Counted from the first letter of the stretch, positions 7,583 through 16,093 are shown. The stretch is 61,163 bases of DNA from a bacterium D16-51 (GCA_003612285.1 RAYE01000031.1:1-61163); one strand, 5' to 3'. Numbers and translations: made by a program. The notes: generated by a model from the sequence alone, not told the origin.

Positions 7583-9982
7583 ATGGAAAAGAAAATGTCC
7601 CGTATTTTGTTTGCAGCGCCGAAAAGTGGCAGTGGAAAGACAACAATTGTGTGTGGGATATTAGAGATTTGCAGGAGAAGAGGATATCGGACGGCTTCTT
7701 TTAAGTGCGGCCCTGATTATATAGACCCGATGTTCCATCGGAAAGTGCTTGGTGCAGAATCGGGTAATTTGGATACATTTTTGTCAGATGAGGAAACGGT
7801 AAAGTATTTGTTGGGAAATAAAGCAAAAAATGCAGATATAACAGTAATAGAAGGGGTAATGGGCTATTATGACGGGCTGGGGGGAACTTCTGATAAAGGA
7901 AGCACTTATGAAATTGCAAAGGTAACAGATACGCCCGTAATCCTTGTAGCAGATGCCAAAGGCGTTAGTGTATCTCTGGCTGCCATGCTCCGCGGGATTA
8001 TGGAATACAGGCAAGACAGCCATATTTGTGGGGTTATTTTAAACAGGGTATCAGAAGGGTATTATGGAAGGCTGAAAGAGGTGGTTGAACGGGAATGCCA
8101 GGTAAAGGTGATGGGATATATGCCTGAGCTTCCTGAATTTTTGATACCGTCCAGGCATTTAGGGTTATTTGCGCCAGAGGAAATCGCATCGTTTCAGGAA
8201 TGGGCCTGCCAGGTTGCAGATGTGTTGGAAAAGACGCTGGAACTTGGGCAGATTTTTGAGATGGCAGAAATGGCGGGGTATTGTATGGGGACTTTGCCTG
8301 AAATGCCGGCTGTATCTGGAAAAGTCCGCCTTGCGGCAGCAAGGGATGAAGCGTTTTCATTTTATTATGCAGAAAATATGGAGCTGTTAGAAAGGCTTGG
8401 TGCGGAGCTTGTCTATTTCTCGCCGCTCCATGATAAGGCACTGCCTGAAAAAACAGATGGAATCCTGCTTACCGGCGGCTATCCTGAAAATTTTGCGGAG
8501 GAGCTGGAAGCGGCTTCTGAAATGAGGGAATCTATCCGGACAGCATGCCAAAATGGGATGCCCTGCCTTGCGGAATGCGGAGGGTTTCTTTATCTGCAGG
8601 AAGAGTTAGAAGGGGCAGGGGGAAAGTCTGGGAAGATGGCAGGGGTGCTTTCAGGCAGGGGATTTCGGACAGAAAAGCTTTGCCGTTTTGGCTATATTGA
8701 ACTGGAGAGTAAGGAAGCGGGCGTATTTGGGGGAAAAGGCCGGAAACTGAAAGGGCATGAGTTCCACTATTGGGATTGTACAGAAAATGGAGATGCCTTT
8801 TATGCAAAAAAGCCCGCAGGCAGTACAGGGTATTCCTGTATGGTTTATACAAAGACGATGGCGACGGGATTTCCGCACCTTTATTATTACAGCAATCCGA
8901 TGGCGCTTTCCGAATTTTTAACGGCATGTCAGAGCTATCAGGCAGGCAGGAGAGCAAAAGAGCACTGGGACAGCATTGCAAAGCCGATTGACAGCCTGGG
9001 GCTGTTAGAGGACAATATTGTGCGTTTGTGCCGAATTACCGGGGAAGCTGAAAAGATAGCACTTAAAAAGCGAGCGCTGGTTGTCCTGTGTGGGGACCAT
9101 GGAGTTGTAGAGGAAGGAGTAACCCAGACAGGCAAAGAGGTAACTAAGATAGTAAGTGAAAACTTTGCAAAGGGCTGTTCAACAGTAAATTATATGGCAA
9201 AAGCAGCAGGGGTTGACGTATTTACGGTGGATGCAGGGATGGATACCCTGCCATATCCTGAAAAACGGCTGGTGCAAAATGCTGTGGTTGACCGGAAGGT
9301 AAGAAGGGGCAGCGGAAATATTGCAAAAGAGCCTGCTATGACGGTTCGGGAGTGCATGCAGGCTTTAGAGTCTGGAAAGGAGATTGCCAGGGAATTAAAA
9401 GAAAAGGGATACCAAATCCTGGCAACCGGGGAAATGGGGATTGGCAATACAACGCCTACCAGCGTGCTTGCAGCAGTCTTTTTGGGGCAAGATGCCGAAG
9501 AGGTGACAGGAAAGGGCGCCGGACTGCCTGCAGGAGGGCTGGAAAGAAAACGGAATGTTGTAGATTCTGTCGTACATAGAATCAGGGAAATGGGATTGTC
9601 AGGGAAAGAAAATGCATTGGAAATCCTGGCGCAGGCAGGGGGATGTGAGATTGCCATGATGGCAGGCGTTTTCCTGGGAGGCGTTTCGTGCCGTATTCCT
9701 GTTGTAATAGATGGGGCAATTTCAGCGGTGGCGGCTTTGGCAGCAATGTATCTTGACAGGAGGGTGGCAGATATTGTTTTTGCTTCCCATGAACCGGAGG
9801 AAAAAGCAGGCAGGCTTGCCCTGCGGGCTCTTGGAGTAAATGCCCTGGTTCATGGGAGGCTGTGCCTTGGCGAAGGGACCGGGGCAATGACGTTTTTTCC
9901 TCTGCTTGATATGGCGGCGGAAGTCTATCAGAAAATGGGGACGTTTACGGCTTATGAGATTGAACCATATGTCAGATATTAG
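7583..9982 (+). CDS. Fusion of cobyrinic acid a,c-diamide synthase CbiA with CobT
   Basis: The 799-residue chain joins two enzymes. Residues 1 to about 450 are CbiA, which amidates side chains a and c with ATP and glutamine. It has a P-loop PKSGSGKTT near residue 13, KCGPDYIDPMFH, and a glutaminase centre LAECGGFLYL with the predicted nucleophile Cys332. From about residue 456 it is CobT, nicotinate-nucleotide:dimethylbenzimidazole phosphoribosyltransferase (CGDHGVVEEGV, GEMGIGNTTPTS, DGAISAVAALAA, ASHEPEE). CobT belongs to the lower-ligand branch, so this gene links ring amidation to nucleotide-loop assembly. The stop overlaps the start of the repeat at 9981. RBS: GGAGGATGG. Confidence 0.93.
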   Translation: MEKKMSRILFAAPKSGSGKTTIVCGILEICRRRGYRTASFKCGPDYIDPMFHRKVLGAESGNLDTFLSDEETVKYLLGNKAKNADITVIEGVMGYYDGLGGTSDKGSTYEIAKVTDTPVILVADAKGVSVSLAAMLRGIMEYRQDSHICGVILNRVSEGYYGRLKEVVERECQVKVMGYMPELPEFLIPSRHLGLFAPEEIASFQEWACQVADVLEKTLELGQIFEMAEMAGYCMGTLPEMPAVSGKVRLAAARDEAFSFYYAENMELLERLGAELVYFSPLHDKALPEKTDGILLTGGYPENFAEELEAASEMRESIRTACQNGMPCLAECGGFLYLQEELEGAGGKSGKMAGVLSGRGFRTEKLCRFGYIELESKEAGVFGGKGRKLKGHEFHYWDCTENGDAFYAKKPAGSTGYSCMVYTKTMATGFPHLYYYSNPMALSEFLTACQSYQAGRRAKEHWDSIAKPIDSLGLLEDNIVRLCRITGEAEKIALKKRALVVLCGDHGVVEEGVTQTGKEVTKIVSENFAKGCSTVNYMAKAAGVDVFTVDAGMDTLPYPEKRLVQNAVVDRKVRRGSGNIAKEPAMTVRECMQALESGKEIARELKEKGYQILATGEMGIGNTTPTSVLAAVFLGQDAEEVTGKGAGLPAGGLERKRNVVDSVVHRIREMGLSGKENALEILAQAGGCEIAMMAGVFLGGVSCRIPVVIDGAISAVAALAAMYLDRRVADIVFASHEPEEKAGRLALRALGVNALVHGRLCLGEGTGAMTFFPLLDMAAEVYQKMGTFTAYEIEPYVRY

Positions 9983-10219
9983 AGCGTGTTTGAAAATTAA
10001 ATATTGCACAAATTTACTGCTCCGGCAATTCCAAAATTTTACCAATGGCACCCCGCTTGCGCTTGGATGGGAAACGCAGCGGTGCATAAAGTCTTAAAAA
10101 ACAAGGCTCAAGCACCGGCGTCCCCATACAGCTGCCATATGGTAAAATTTTTGGAATTGCCGGGAGAATATAATTTTTGTGCAATTTGGCGGTTTAAAGG
10201 TATTTTACAAACACGTTCT
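9981..10219. mobile_element. MITE-like inverted-repeat element between cbiA-cobT and cobU
   Basis: About 239 bp with near-identical ends: AGAGCGTGTTTG at the left and the reverse complement of AGAACGTGTTTG at the right. Inner arms also match, for example CCGGCAATTCCAAAA on the left against the complement of TTTTTGGAATTGCCGG on the right, and TTGCACAAAT against ATTTTTGTGCAA. The whole element can fold into one long imperfect hairpin. It has no coding capacity of its own. The last two bases of the upstream stop codon are the first two bases of the element. A shorter, possibly related palindrome lies at 12591-12630. Confidence 0.7.
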
Positions 10220-10233
10220 GGGAGGAAAGGAAA

Positions 10234-10815
10234 ATGTTATATTTGATAACGGGTGGGAGTGGAAGCGGAAAATCAGAGTATGCAGAAAAACTTGCTGTTT
10301 CCATGCACCAGAAAGAGGAGGAAGCAGGAGGGCTTTATTATATTGCAACAATGTATCCCTATGATGCGGAATGCCGGGAACGTATTTGCAGGCACCGGGC
10401 AATGAGGAAAGGGAAGGGGTTTTGGACGCAGGAATGTTTTGTGCATATGGAACAGTTCCATGCTGGGAAAAAGGATGTTGTACTGTTAGAGTGTATGTCA
10501 AATCTTCTGGCAAATGAGATGTACCAGGAGGACGGTTCTGTAAAGGAGCGGGGGAAGGCTGCAGATTTACAGCTTGAAACAGCGGTTTTAAAGCCTTTAT
10601 TGGTGCTGGAACAGCAGGCAGGATGCCTGGTTGTTGTTACAAATGAAGTTTTTTCAGATGGGATGTGTTATGATGCGGAAACGGAAGAATACGTAAGGCT
10701 GCTTGGGAAGGCAAATACATTTCTGGCGCATCATGCAGATGCAGTAATTGAGGTGGTCTGTTCCATCCCTTTGCTGCATTTCCATAAAGGTAAAAATGGG
10801 GGGCTGCCATGTTAA
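10234..10815 (+). CDS. cobU: Adenosylcobinamide kinase / guanylyltransferase CobU
   Basis: CobU phosphorylates adenosylcobinamide and transfers GMP to give adenosylcobinamide-GDP. The 193-residue protein has a P-loop GGSGSGKSEYAE at residues 7-18. ICRHRAMRKGKGFWTQE carries the His expected for the GMP intermediate. VVTNEVFSDGM and FLAHHADAVIEVVCSIPL match the family tail. It starts after AGGAAAGGAAA and overlaps cobS by 7 bases. A shorter paralogue lies at 12678-13016. Confidence 0.92.
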   Translation: MLYLITGGSGSGKSEYAEKLAVSMHQKEEEAGGLYYIATMYPYDAECRERICRHRAMRKGKGFWTQECFVHMEQFHAGKKDVVLLECMSNLLANEMYQEDGSVKERGKAADLQLETAVLKPLLVLEQQAGCLVVVTNEVFSDGMCYDAETEEYVRLLGKANTFLAHHADAVIEVVCSIPLLHFHKGKNGGLPC

Positions 10816-11561
10816 AATCATTGATTATAGCATTTTCTACGTATTCTCGAATCCCGATGCCAAAAATCGAATGGGAGAAAAAAAGCATGAAATATAGTAT
10901 GTGTTTTTTTCCTTTGGTTGGCGCTGTGATTGGGCTGTTTAGTATGGCGGTTTTTGCGGGAATGGAAAAAATCCATGCCGGTAAAATATTGACCGCGTCT
11001 GTTATGGCTGCCCTGCCGGTATTATTGACCGGTGGAATCCATTTTGATGGATTTTTAGATACGGTGGATGCAAAAAGTTCCTATCAGCCTGTGGAAGAGA
11101 AATTAAGGATTTTAAAAGATCCGCATACAGGGGCGTTTGCTATTATATATGGCATTGTCATTTTTTTGCTGTCCTTTGGTTTATTTAGCGAAGTTCATTT
11201 AAAAATCCTTCCGCTTATTGCATTAGGATATGTCTATTCCAGGATTTTAAGCGGGCTGTCTGTTACTGTATTAAAAAAAGCAAAAAAAGAAGGGATGGCG
11301 GCATCCTCAGCAGAAGCGGCAGGGAAACCGGTAAAATGGATTCTCCTTGCAGAGCTGGCATTTTGCATGGCAGGTTATATTGTTTTCAATCCCTTTTTGG
11401 GGACTTGCTGTATTTTGGCGGGGACGGCCTGTTTTTTCTATTACAAAAACATGGCCTATCGTATATTTGGCGGGATTACCGGAGATTTGGCAGGGTATTT
11501 TTTGCAGGTGTGTGAGCTTTCTATTCTTGTAGTTGTGGTGGTGGGGAATCTAATGTTCTAA
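10809..11561 (+). CDS. cobS: Adenosylcobinamide-GDP ribazoletransferase CobS
   Basis: CobS is an integral membrane enzyme that joins adenosylcobinamide-GDP with alpha-ribazole to complete cobalamin. The 250-residue, strongly hydrophobic product contains the family motif GGIHFDGFLDTVDA near residue 75 and AFAIIYGIVIFLL after DPHTG. IFGGITGDLAGYFLQVCEL near the C-terminus matches the second acidic motif region. About six membrane segments are visible. Its start lies inside the end of cobU, so the two are probably translationally coupled. Confidence 0.92.
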   Translation: MLKSLIIAFSTYSRIPMPKIEWEKKSMKYSMCFFPLVGAVIGLFSMAVFAGMEKIHAGKILTASVMAALPVLLTGGIHFDGFLDTVDAKSSYQPVEEKLRILKDPHTGAFAIIYGIVIFLLSFGLFSEVHLKILPLIALGYVYSRILSGLSVTVLKKAKKEGMAASSAEAAGKPVKWILLAELAFCMAGYIVFNPFLGTCCILAGTACFFYYKNMAYRIFGGITGDLAGYFLQVCELSILVVVVVGNLMF

Positions 11562-11628
11562 TGCTTGAAGTATCGTTTTTTATTTTGTATAATGAAGTGG
11601 GAGAGGAAATAGGAGAAGAAGCAGTTGG

Positions 11629-12531
11629 ATGTACAAAAAGAAAGGCGTTTTGATGGGAAGTGAGGAAATACAGTGGCATCCCCCATATGTAGCAGCAATG
11701 AATCTGGAGCTGGGGGAGGACAGGGATAAACTTGTATTTATCCCAGAATATACTTTAAATACAGGGGCTTTGAAAATAGACCTTTTTATGGAAAATAAAG
11801 GGCATGGTTCTGTCAGGAATGACATAGGGAAAATTTTTCGCAGGTATAATATAGTAGAGTTTAAAAGTCCGGATGATATGCTTGGGATTGATGTGTTTAT
11901 CAAGGTGCAGGGATATGCGTGCCTGTTTAAAGCATATGGGGAAAAGGCAGACGGCAGGAAAATGGAAGAGATTACAGTATCTTTGATACGTTGGACAAAG
12001 CCGGATAAGCTTTTTGGATATTTTAAGGAACATGGGGTAGAGGTGGAAAACCCCTGTAAAGGGATATATTACATAAGGGAAATGGTATTATTTCCTACGC
12101 AGATTATTGTGACAAAAGAATTGGACAGTGAAAAACACAGATGGCTCTGTGCATTGTCAGGGCAATTGGCTGAGCAGGATTTACGAGGGCTTCTTACCAG
12201 TATAAGCTGTCTGGAAGGTAAGATGGAAAAGGAGTATGCAGATTCTGTTTTGGAGGTGGCATTAAGGGCAAATAGGGGGCTGGCAGAAAAGTTAAGGAGG
12301 GATGATAATATGAGCAAGACTTTAATGGAAATTATGGAGCCTGTATTGGCAGAAGTAAGACAGGAGTGCATGAGGGAAGGTTTGAAAGAAGGCAGAAGGG
12401 AGGGCAGAAGGGAGGGCATGGTTTATGCATATTATGAAATGAATCTTTCAACAAATGAGATAGCGCAAAAACTGCAATTGACAGAAGAAGAGGTCTTAGA
12501 AATTATCCGAAAAAAAGATGGACAGCTATAG
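11629..12531 (+). CDS. PD-(D/E)XK nuclease-like protein with C-terminal HTH-like tail
   Basis: This 300-residue protein has no evident cobalamin role. A likely PD-(D/E)XK core is seen as LKIDLFMENKG then YNIVEFKSPDD (catalytic-type D, E, K), as in Rpn-like and DUF4351-type putative transposase/nuclease families. The C-terminal part has a repeated EGRREGRREG linker and an HTH-like MNLSTNEIAQKLQLTEEEVLEII. Such proteins are multi-copy in many clostridia, and some members of related families promote recombination. An alternative start is the ATG at 11653. It interrupts the cobalamin operon and is followed by a strong terminator-like hairpin. The family call is by pattern only. Confidence 0.6.
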   Translation: MYKKKGVLMGSEEIQWHPPYVAAMNLELGEDRDKLVFIPEYTLNTGALKIDLFMENKGHGSVRNDIGKIFRRYNIVEFKSPDDMLGIDVFIKVQGYACLFKAYGEKADGRKMEEITVSLIRWTKPDKLFGYFKEHGVEVENPCKGIYYIREMVLFPTQIIVTKELDSEKHRWLCALSGQLAEQDLRGLLTSISCLEGKMEKEYADSVLEVALRANRGLAEKLRRDDNMSKTLMEIMEPVLAEVRQECMREGLKEGRREGRREGMVYAYYEMNLSTNEIAQKLQLTEEEVLEIIRKKDGQL

Positions 12532-12554
12532 AGTTAAATATTTTGTCAGGGACA

Positions 12555-12590
12555 GGGCAAACCCATAATGGGCAGGGTTTGCCCGTTTTA
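12555..12590 (+). terminator. Intrinsic terminator after the nuclease-like gene
   Basis: GGGCAAACCC (12555-12564) and GGGTTTGCCC (12575-12584) form a perfect 10-bp stem followed by GTTTTA. It would end transcription inside the cobalamin cluster, so genes from 12678 onward may need readthrough or their own promoter. Confidence 0.7.
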
Positions 12591-12630
12591 GGGCGTGTTT
12601 ATAAATTTTTTAGGTACGTTCAAACGCGCT
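12591..12630. repeat. Short palindrome resembling MITE ends
   Basis: GGGCGTGTTT at 12591 and AAACGCGC at 12622 pair with one wobble. The GCGTGTTT arm is shared with the ends of the element at 9981-10219. It may be a deletion derivative of that element. Confidence 0.4.
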
Positions 12631-12677
12631 TTTGTATGGCAGTGTTAGTTATAAATGGAAAAGGAAGGCAGCAGAAA

Positions 12678-13016
12678 ATGATATTGATTATTGGCGGCGC
12701 TTATCAGGGAAAAACAGAATATGCAAAGGAACATTTTAAAGGGTATAAAATAAAGAACCGATATCATGAAACCGTGCGGAAACAGATGTTAGAGGGGCTG
12801 GATCCGGCACGGGAGGCCGAAAAATGTCTGTCCGGGAAAGAGAAGCTTGTTATTATCAGTGATGAAATAGGCTATGGGCTGGTGCCGGCGGATGCATTTG
12901 AGCGGAGATACCGCGAGGAGGCAGGACGCGTGAACTGTTTTTTGGCTGGAAAGGCAGAGCAGGTGATACGGGTTGTCTGTGGGATTGGGACGCAGATTAG
13001 CGGGAGGCAGTCATGA
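12678..13016 (+). CDS. Shortened CobU paralogue
   Basis: This 112-residue protein has a CobU-like start MILIIGGAYQGKTEYAKE (P-loop GGAYQGKT) and a CobU-like tail SDEIGYGLVPADAFERRYRE followed by CFLAGKAEQVIRVVCGIG. That tail is closer to classical CobU (DEIG, Y.E..G..N..LA..A..V....G) than the full-length copy at 10234. The middle third, where the His of the GMP intermediate sits, is missing, so it may bind nucleotide without guanylyltransferase activity. The ATG at 12678 is preferred; the open frame upstream runs through the terminator and repeat. It overlaps cobC by ATGA at 13013. Confidence 0.7.
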   Translation: MILIIGGAYQGKTEYAKEHFKGYKIKNRYHETVRKQMLEGLDPAREAEKCLSGKEKLVIISDEIGYGLVPADAFERRYREEAGRVNCFLAGKAEQVIRVVCGIGTQISGRQS

Positions 13017-13654
13017 AAGTTTATATGATCCGCCATGGAGCAACAAAGGGGAACAAGGAACACCGATATGTCGGGGTTACAGATGAGCCGTTATTGCAGG
13101 AGTCAAAACAGCTTCTGGAAAAAAAACAGATGCCGCCTGTTGCACGGGTATATGCCAGCCCAAGGAAACGCTGCCTGGAAACTGCCGCTATTTTATATCC
13201 CGGATGCCGCCCAATTATAAAAGAAAGCCTTGCAGAATGTGACTTTGGGGAATTTGAGTATTGTAATTATGAAGAATTAAATGGAAATCCGTATTACCAG
13301 GAGTTTATTGACAGTATGGGAAGAAGCGGTTTTCCACAAGGGGAGGACAGAGATTCTTTTCAGAAACGTGTGGTTAAGGTTTTTTCGGAGATTATAGAAG
13401 AGGAGAAGCAGTATCAGAATGAAGATATTGCTTTTGTGGTACATGGCGGTACAATTATGGCGGTTTTGGATTTTTACTATGGCATATATGGCAGGCAGGC
13501 AGAAAACTGCTGTCAGGATGATCATGGTAGAGAGATGAACGGCGGCGCTGAGTTTTATAAATGGCAGGTAAAAAACGGGGAAGGGTATATGTTTTATGTT
13601 ATCTGGGAGAAAGAAAGGGACGGGTTTTTGCTGGAAAATCTAAGGAGTTGTTGA
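13013..13654 (+). CDS. cobC: Alpha-ribazole phosphatase CobC (histidine phosphatase family)
   Basis: CobC removes the phosphate from alpha-ribazole phosphate or adenosylcobalamin phosphate. The 213-residue protein opens with the RHG signature MIRHGATKGN at residues 4-13. It also has YASPRKRCLETA, ECDFGEFE and VVHGGTIMAVL, which carry the other phosphohistidine-pocket residues. General phosphoglycerate-mutase-like phosphatases look similar; the cobalamin neighbours support the specific call. It overlaps the short cobU-like gene. Its final LRSC-stop lies in a GGAGTTGTTGACAGTTCC palindrome (13643-13662) of the GGAACTGTT type. Confidence 0.85.
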   Translation: MKVYMIRHGATKGNKEHRYVGVTDEPLLQESKQLLEKKQMPPVARVYASPRKRCLETAAILYPGCRPIIKESLAECDFGEFEYCNYEELNGNPYYQEFIDSMGRSGFPQGEDRDSFQKRVVKVFSEIIEEEKQYQNEDIAFVVHGGTIMAVLDFYYGIYGRQAENCCQDDHGREMNGGAEFYKWQVKNGEGYMFYVIWEKERDGFLLENLRSC

Positions 13655-13700
13655 CAGTTCCTAAAGAAGATAACATAGGATATGCAGGAGGAAAGCAGTG

Positions 13701-14675
13701 ATGGAAAGGAGAATGCTGGTTTTAAGCATTGGTTTTTTGCTTGATATTTTATTCGGCGACCCATATTGGCTTTATCATCCGGTACGGTGGATTGGGTGGA
13801 TGATAAGCAGTATGGAAAAGGTTTTATTTCATTGTTTCCGGATTTCTCCTGAAAGAGAAAAAGAGCAAAAGAAAAAGCAGGCGGCAGGTTTTTTCCTTGT
13901 AGTCTTTGTGCTGCTTTTTTCGGTTGGGCTTCCATTTTTGCTTTTGGAGGCAGCAGGCAGGCTTTGTCCGGGGCTTGCTTTTGGGCTGGAGTGTTTTTGG
14001 TGCTATCAGCTTCTTGCGATGAAGTCGTTAAAAAAGGAGGGCATGAAAGTCTATACTGCCCTGATGAAAGGCGATATAGAGGCGGCAAGGCAGGCTGTCT
14101 CAATGATTGTTGGAAGGGATACCAAAAACCTTACAGAGGAAGGCATTACGAAGGCAGCGATAGAAACTGTGGCGGAAAATACTTCGGACGGCGTAATTGC
14201 CCCAATGCTTTTTATGATGTTCTTTGGCGTTTTAGGAGGCTTTTTTTATAAAGCTGTCAATACAATGGATTCTATGGTTGGCTATAAAAATGACAGATAT
14301 TATGACTTTGGGAAATGTGCGGCAAAGTTAGACGATATCCTGAATTTTATTCCTGCCAGGGTATCTGCGGTATGTATGGCTGCTGCCAGTTTTTTTTGCA
14401 GGCTGGACTGGAAAAATGCCGTCCGCATTTTTAAAAGGGACAGGTATTGCCATGCAAGCCCCAATTCTGCCCAGACAGAAGCGGTATGTGCCGGGGCGTT
14501 AAATATCCAGCTTGCCGGGGATGCATATTACTTTGGGAAGCTTTGCCATAAACCAGTTATTGGAGATGATATACGTAAGCCGGAAGCAGAAGATATTCGT
14601 CTGGCCAACAGGCTTTTGTATGGGACTTCTTTTCTTGCCTGGGGGATTGGCATGCTGCTTTTTTTCATTTTATAG
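13701..14675 (+). CDS. cbiB: Adenosylcobinamide-phosphate synthase CbiB
   Basis: CbiB is a membrane enzyme that attaches (R)-1-amino-2-propanol O-phosphate, made by CobD, to adenosylcobyric acid. The 324-residue product has the family start FLLDILFGDPYWLYHPVRWIG. It also carries ENTSDGVIAPMLF, GGFFYKAVNTMDSMVGYKND and HASPNSAQTEAVCAGAL. Four to five membrane segments are visible. ATG 13701 or the overlapping GTG 13698 could serve, with AGGAGGAAA upstream. The last codons and TAG come from the structured repeat that begins at 14661. Confidence 0.93.
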   Translation: MERRMLVLSIGFLLDILFGDPYWLYHPVRWIGWMISSMEKVLFHCFRISPEREKEQKKKQAAGFFLVVFVLLFSVGLPFLLLEAAGRLCPGLAFGLECFWCYQLLAMKSLKKEGMKVYTALMKGDIEAARQAVSMIVGRDTKNLTEEGITKAAIETVAENTSDGVIAPMLFMMFFGVLGGFFYKAVNTMDSMVGYKNDRYYDFGKCAAKLDDILNFIPARVSAVCMAAASFFCRLDWKNAVRIFKRDRYCHASPNSAQTEAVCAGALNIQLAGDAYYFGKLCHKPVIGDDIRKPEAEDIRLANRLLYGTSFLAWGIGMLLFFIL

Positions 14676-14762
14676 GAAATTGCGCTGTAACGTAGTGGTT
14701 ATCGACAAGAATTGCGAAGCAATTCTTGCTAGGGCACCAGCGCTGGCGGTGCCCTTTTTCAT
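14661..14762. repeat. Structured repeat, copy 1 (102 bp)
   Basis: This unit contains GGAAATTGCGCTGTAACG, then a hairpin AAGAATTGC-GAA-GCAATTCTT. A second hairpin GGGCACC...GGTGCCC follows, then a T-run. It is repeated without visible differences at 14894-14995, and divergent copies lie at 28040 and 35761. The start of this copy overlaps the last codons of cbiB. The second hairpin plus T-run could act as a terminator. Confidence 0.8.
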
Positions 14763-14893
14763 TTTATAGGAAACTTCGCCGATTTGAGTGTGAAGAACGC
14801 TGATTTTGCGTTCTTCTTAGGTGCTGTTCCAGCACCTTTGCGACTGTAGCTTTGCCTGGCGAGGTGTTTTCGAGCCTGGCAAAACTTCGCACC
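14763..14893. repeat. Hairpin-rich spacer between the two identical repeats
   Basis: This 131-bp stretch has no gene. It holds three hairpins: AAGAACGC-TGATTTT-GCGTTCTT, AGGTGCTG-TTC-CAGCACCT and an imperfect TTTGCCTGGC...GCCTGGCAAA. It starts with TTTATAGGAAACTTCGCC, similar to the flanking copies, so it may be a highly diverged third unit of the same family. Confidence 0.55.
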
Positions 14894-14995
14894 TTTTTCA
14901 TTTTATAGGAAATTGCGCTGTAACGTAGTGGTTATCGACAAGAATTGCGAAGCAATTCTTGCTAGGGCACCAGCGCTGGCGGTGCCCTTTTTCAT
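14894..14995. repeat. Structured repeat, copy 2 (102 bp)
   Basis: This is a direct repeat of 14661-14762 with an offset of 233 bases and no difference seen by eye. It ends just before the cobD ribosome site (AAGGGGG at about 15001). Recent duplication or gene conversion between the two copies is likely. Confidence 0.8.
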
Positions 14996-15013
14996 AAGCA
15001 AGGGGGATTTTTT

Positions 15014-16093
15014 ATGGCATATACACATGGAGGGGATATTTACCGGAATCCTGTAGAACTGGATTTTTCTGTAAATATTAATCCTCTTGGGATGCCGTTT
15101 CAGAGTATGGAGGCGGCAAAAAAAGGGGTGATGCTTTCAGCGGCACATTATCCGGACTGTTACAGCGAAGAACTTTGCAGGGCTTTGGCAGGATTTCACG
15201 GAGTAAAGGTCAGCCAGGTAATCCCGGGAAATGGGGCGGCAGAGCTGTTATTTGCGCTTTGCCAGTTTTTGCGCCCTCAAAAAGGATTAATCCTTGCACC
15301 TTCTTTTCAGGGATATGAGGAAGCTTTAACAGGGGCAGGCGCAGAGATAAGGGCCTGGGAATTAGAGGAAACAGAGGGGTTTGCGGTTACGGAGGACTTT
15401 ATAAGTTCGGTACGTGGGGAAGAAGGGATTCTTTTTTACTGTAACCCCAGCAATCCGGCCGGTAATTTGACGGAAAAGAGGTTTCTTTACAAGCTTGCAA
15501 AACGTTGTGAAGAAACAGATACCTGGCTCTGCCTGGATGAATGTTTCCTTCCGTTTTTAGGACCGGACAGGGAAAGGGAAGTTACGATGATGCAGGAGTT
15601 AAAGCATTTCCCACATCTGATTGTTTTGCGCGCTTTTACTAAAATATATGCAATGCCGGGGCTGCGTCTTGGGTATGCCTGCTCGGCAAATTCCTGGCTT
15701 ACAGAAGGGCTTAGGCGTGTGCTGCAGCCCTGGAATATATCTATACCGGCACAGATGGCAGGGATTGCAGCGTTAAAAGACAGGGAATATCTTGAAAAAA
15801 CCTTCCAGATAATAGCAGAGGAAAAGAAATATTTGGAAGAGTCATTGCTTGATGGGCTGGTTTTAAAGCTTTACCCTTCTGCGGCAAATTATCTTTTTTT
15901 TAAAGCACAGAAAGGATTAAAAGAGAAGTTGTTAGAAAAGGGTGTTTTAATTCGTTCCTGTGGGGATTTTAGGAATTTATCAGAGGGATATTTCAGGATT
16001 GCGGTAAAAACACACAGGGAAAATGAGGCGCTTATCTGCAGATGGAGGGAATGCTATGGCAAAATCAATTATGATACAGGGGACAATGTCTAA
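15014..16093 (+). CDS. cobD: L-threonine-O-3-phosphate decarboxylase CobD
   Basis: This PLP-dependent fold-type I enzyme makes (R)-1-amino-2-propanol O-phosphate for CbiB. The 359-residue protein begins with HGGDIYRN followed by LDFSVNINPLG, a start typical of CobD. FYCNPSNPAGNLT and DECFLPF are aminotransferase-fold motifs. The PLP lysine is in RAFTKIYAMPGLRLGY. HisC-like aminotransferases share the fold, but the N-terminus and operon position favour CobD. The 3' end overlaps cbiP by 38 bases. Confidence 0.9.
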   Translation: MAYTHGGDIYRNPVELDFSVNINPLGMPFQSMEAAKKGVMLSAAHYPDCYSEELCRALAGFHGVKVSQVIPGNGAAELLFALCQFLRPQKGLILAPSFQGYEEALTGAGAEIRAWELEETEGFAVTEDFISSVRGEEGILFYCNPSNPAGNLTEKRFLYKLAKRCEETDTWLCLDECFLPFLGPDREREVTMMQELKHFPHLIVLRAFTKIYAMPGLRLGYACSANSWLTEGLRRVLQPWNISIPAQMAGIAALKDREYLEKTFQIIAEEKKYLEESLLDGLVLKLYPSAANYLFFKAQKGLKEKLLEKGVLIRSCGDFRNLSEGYFRIAVKTHRENEALICRWRECYGKINYDTGDNV

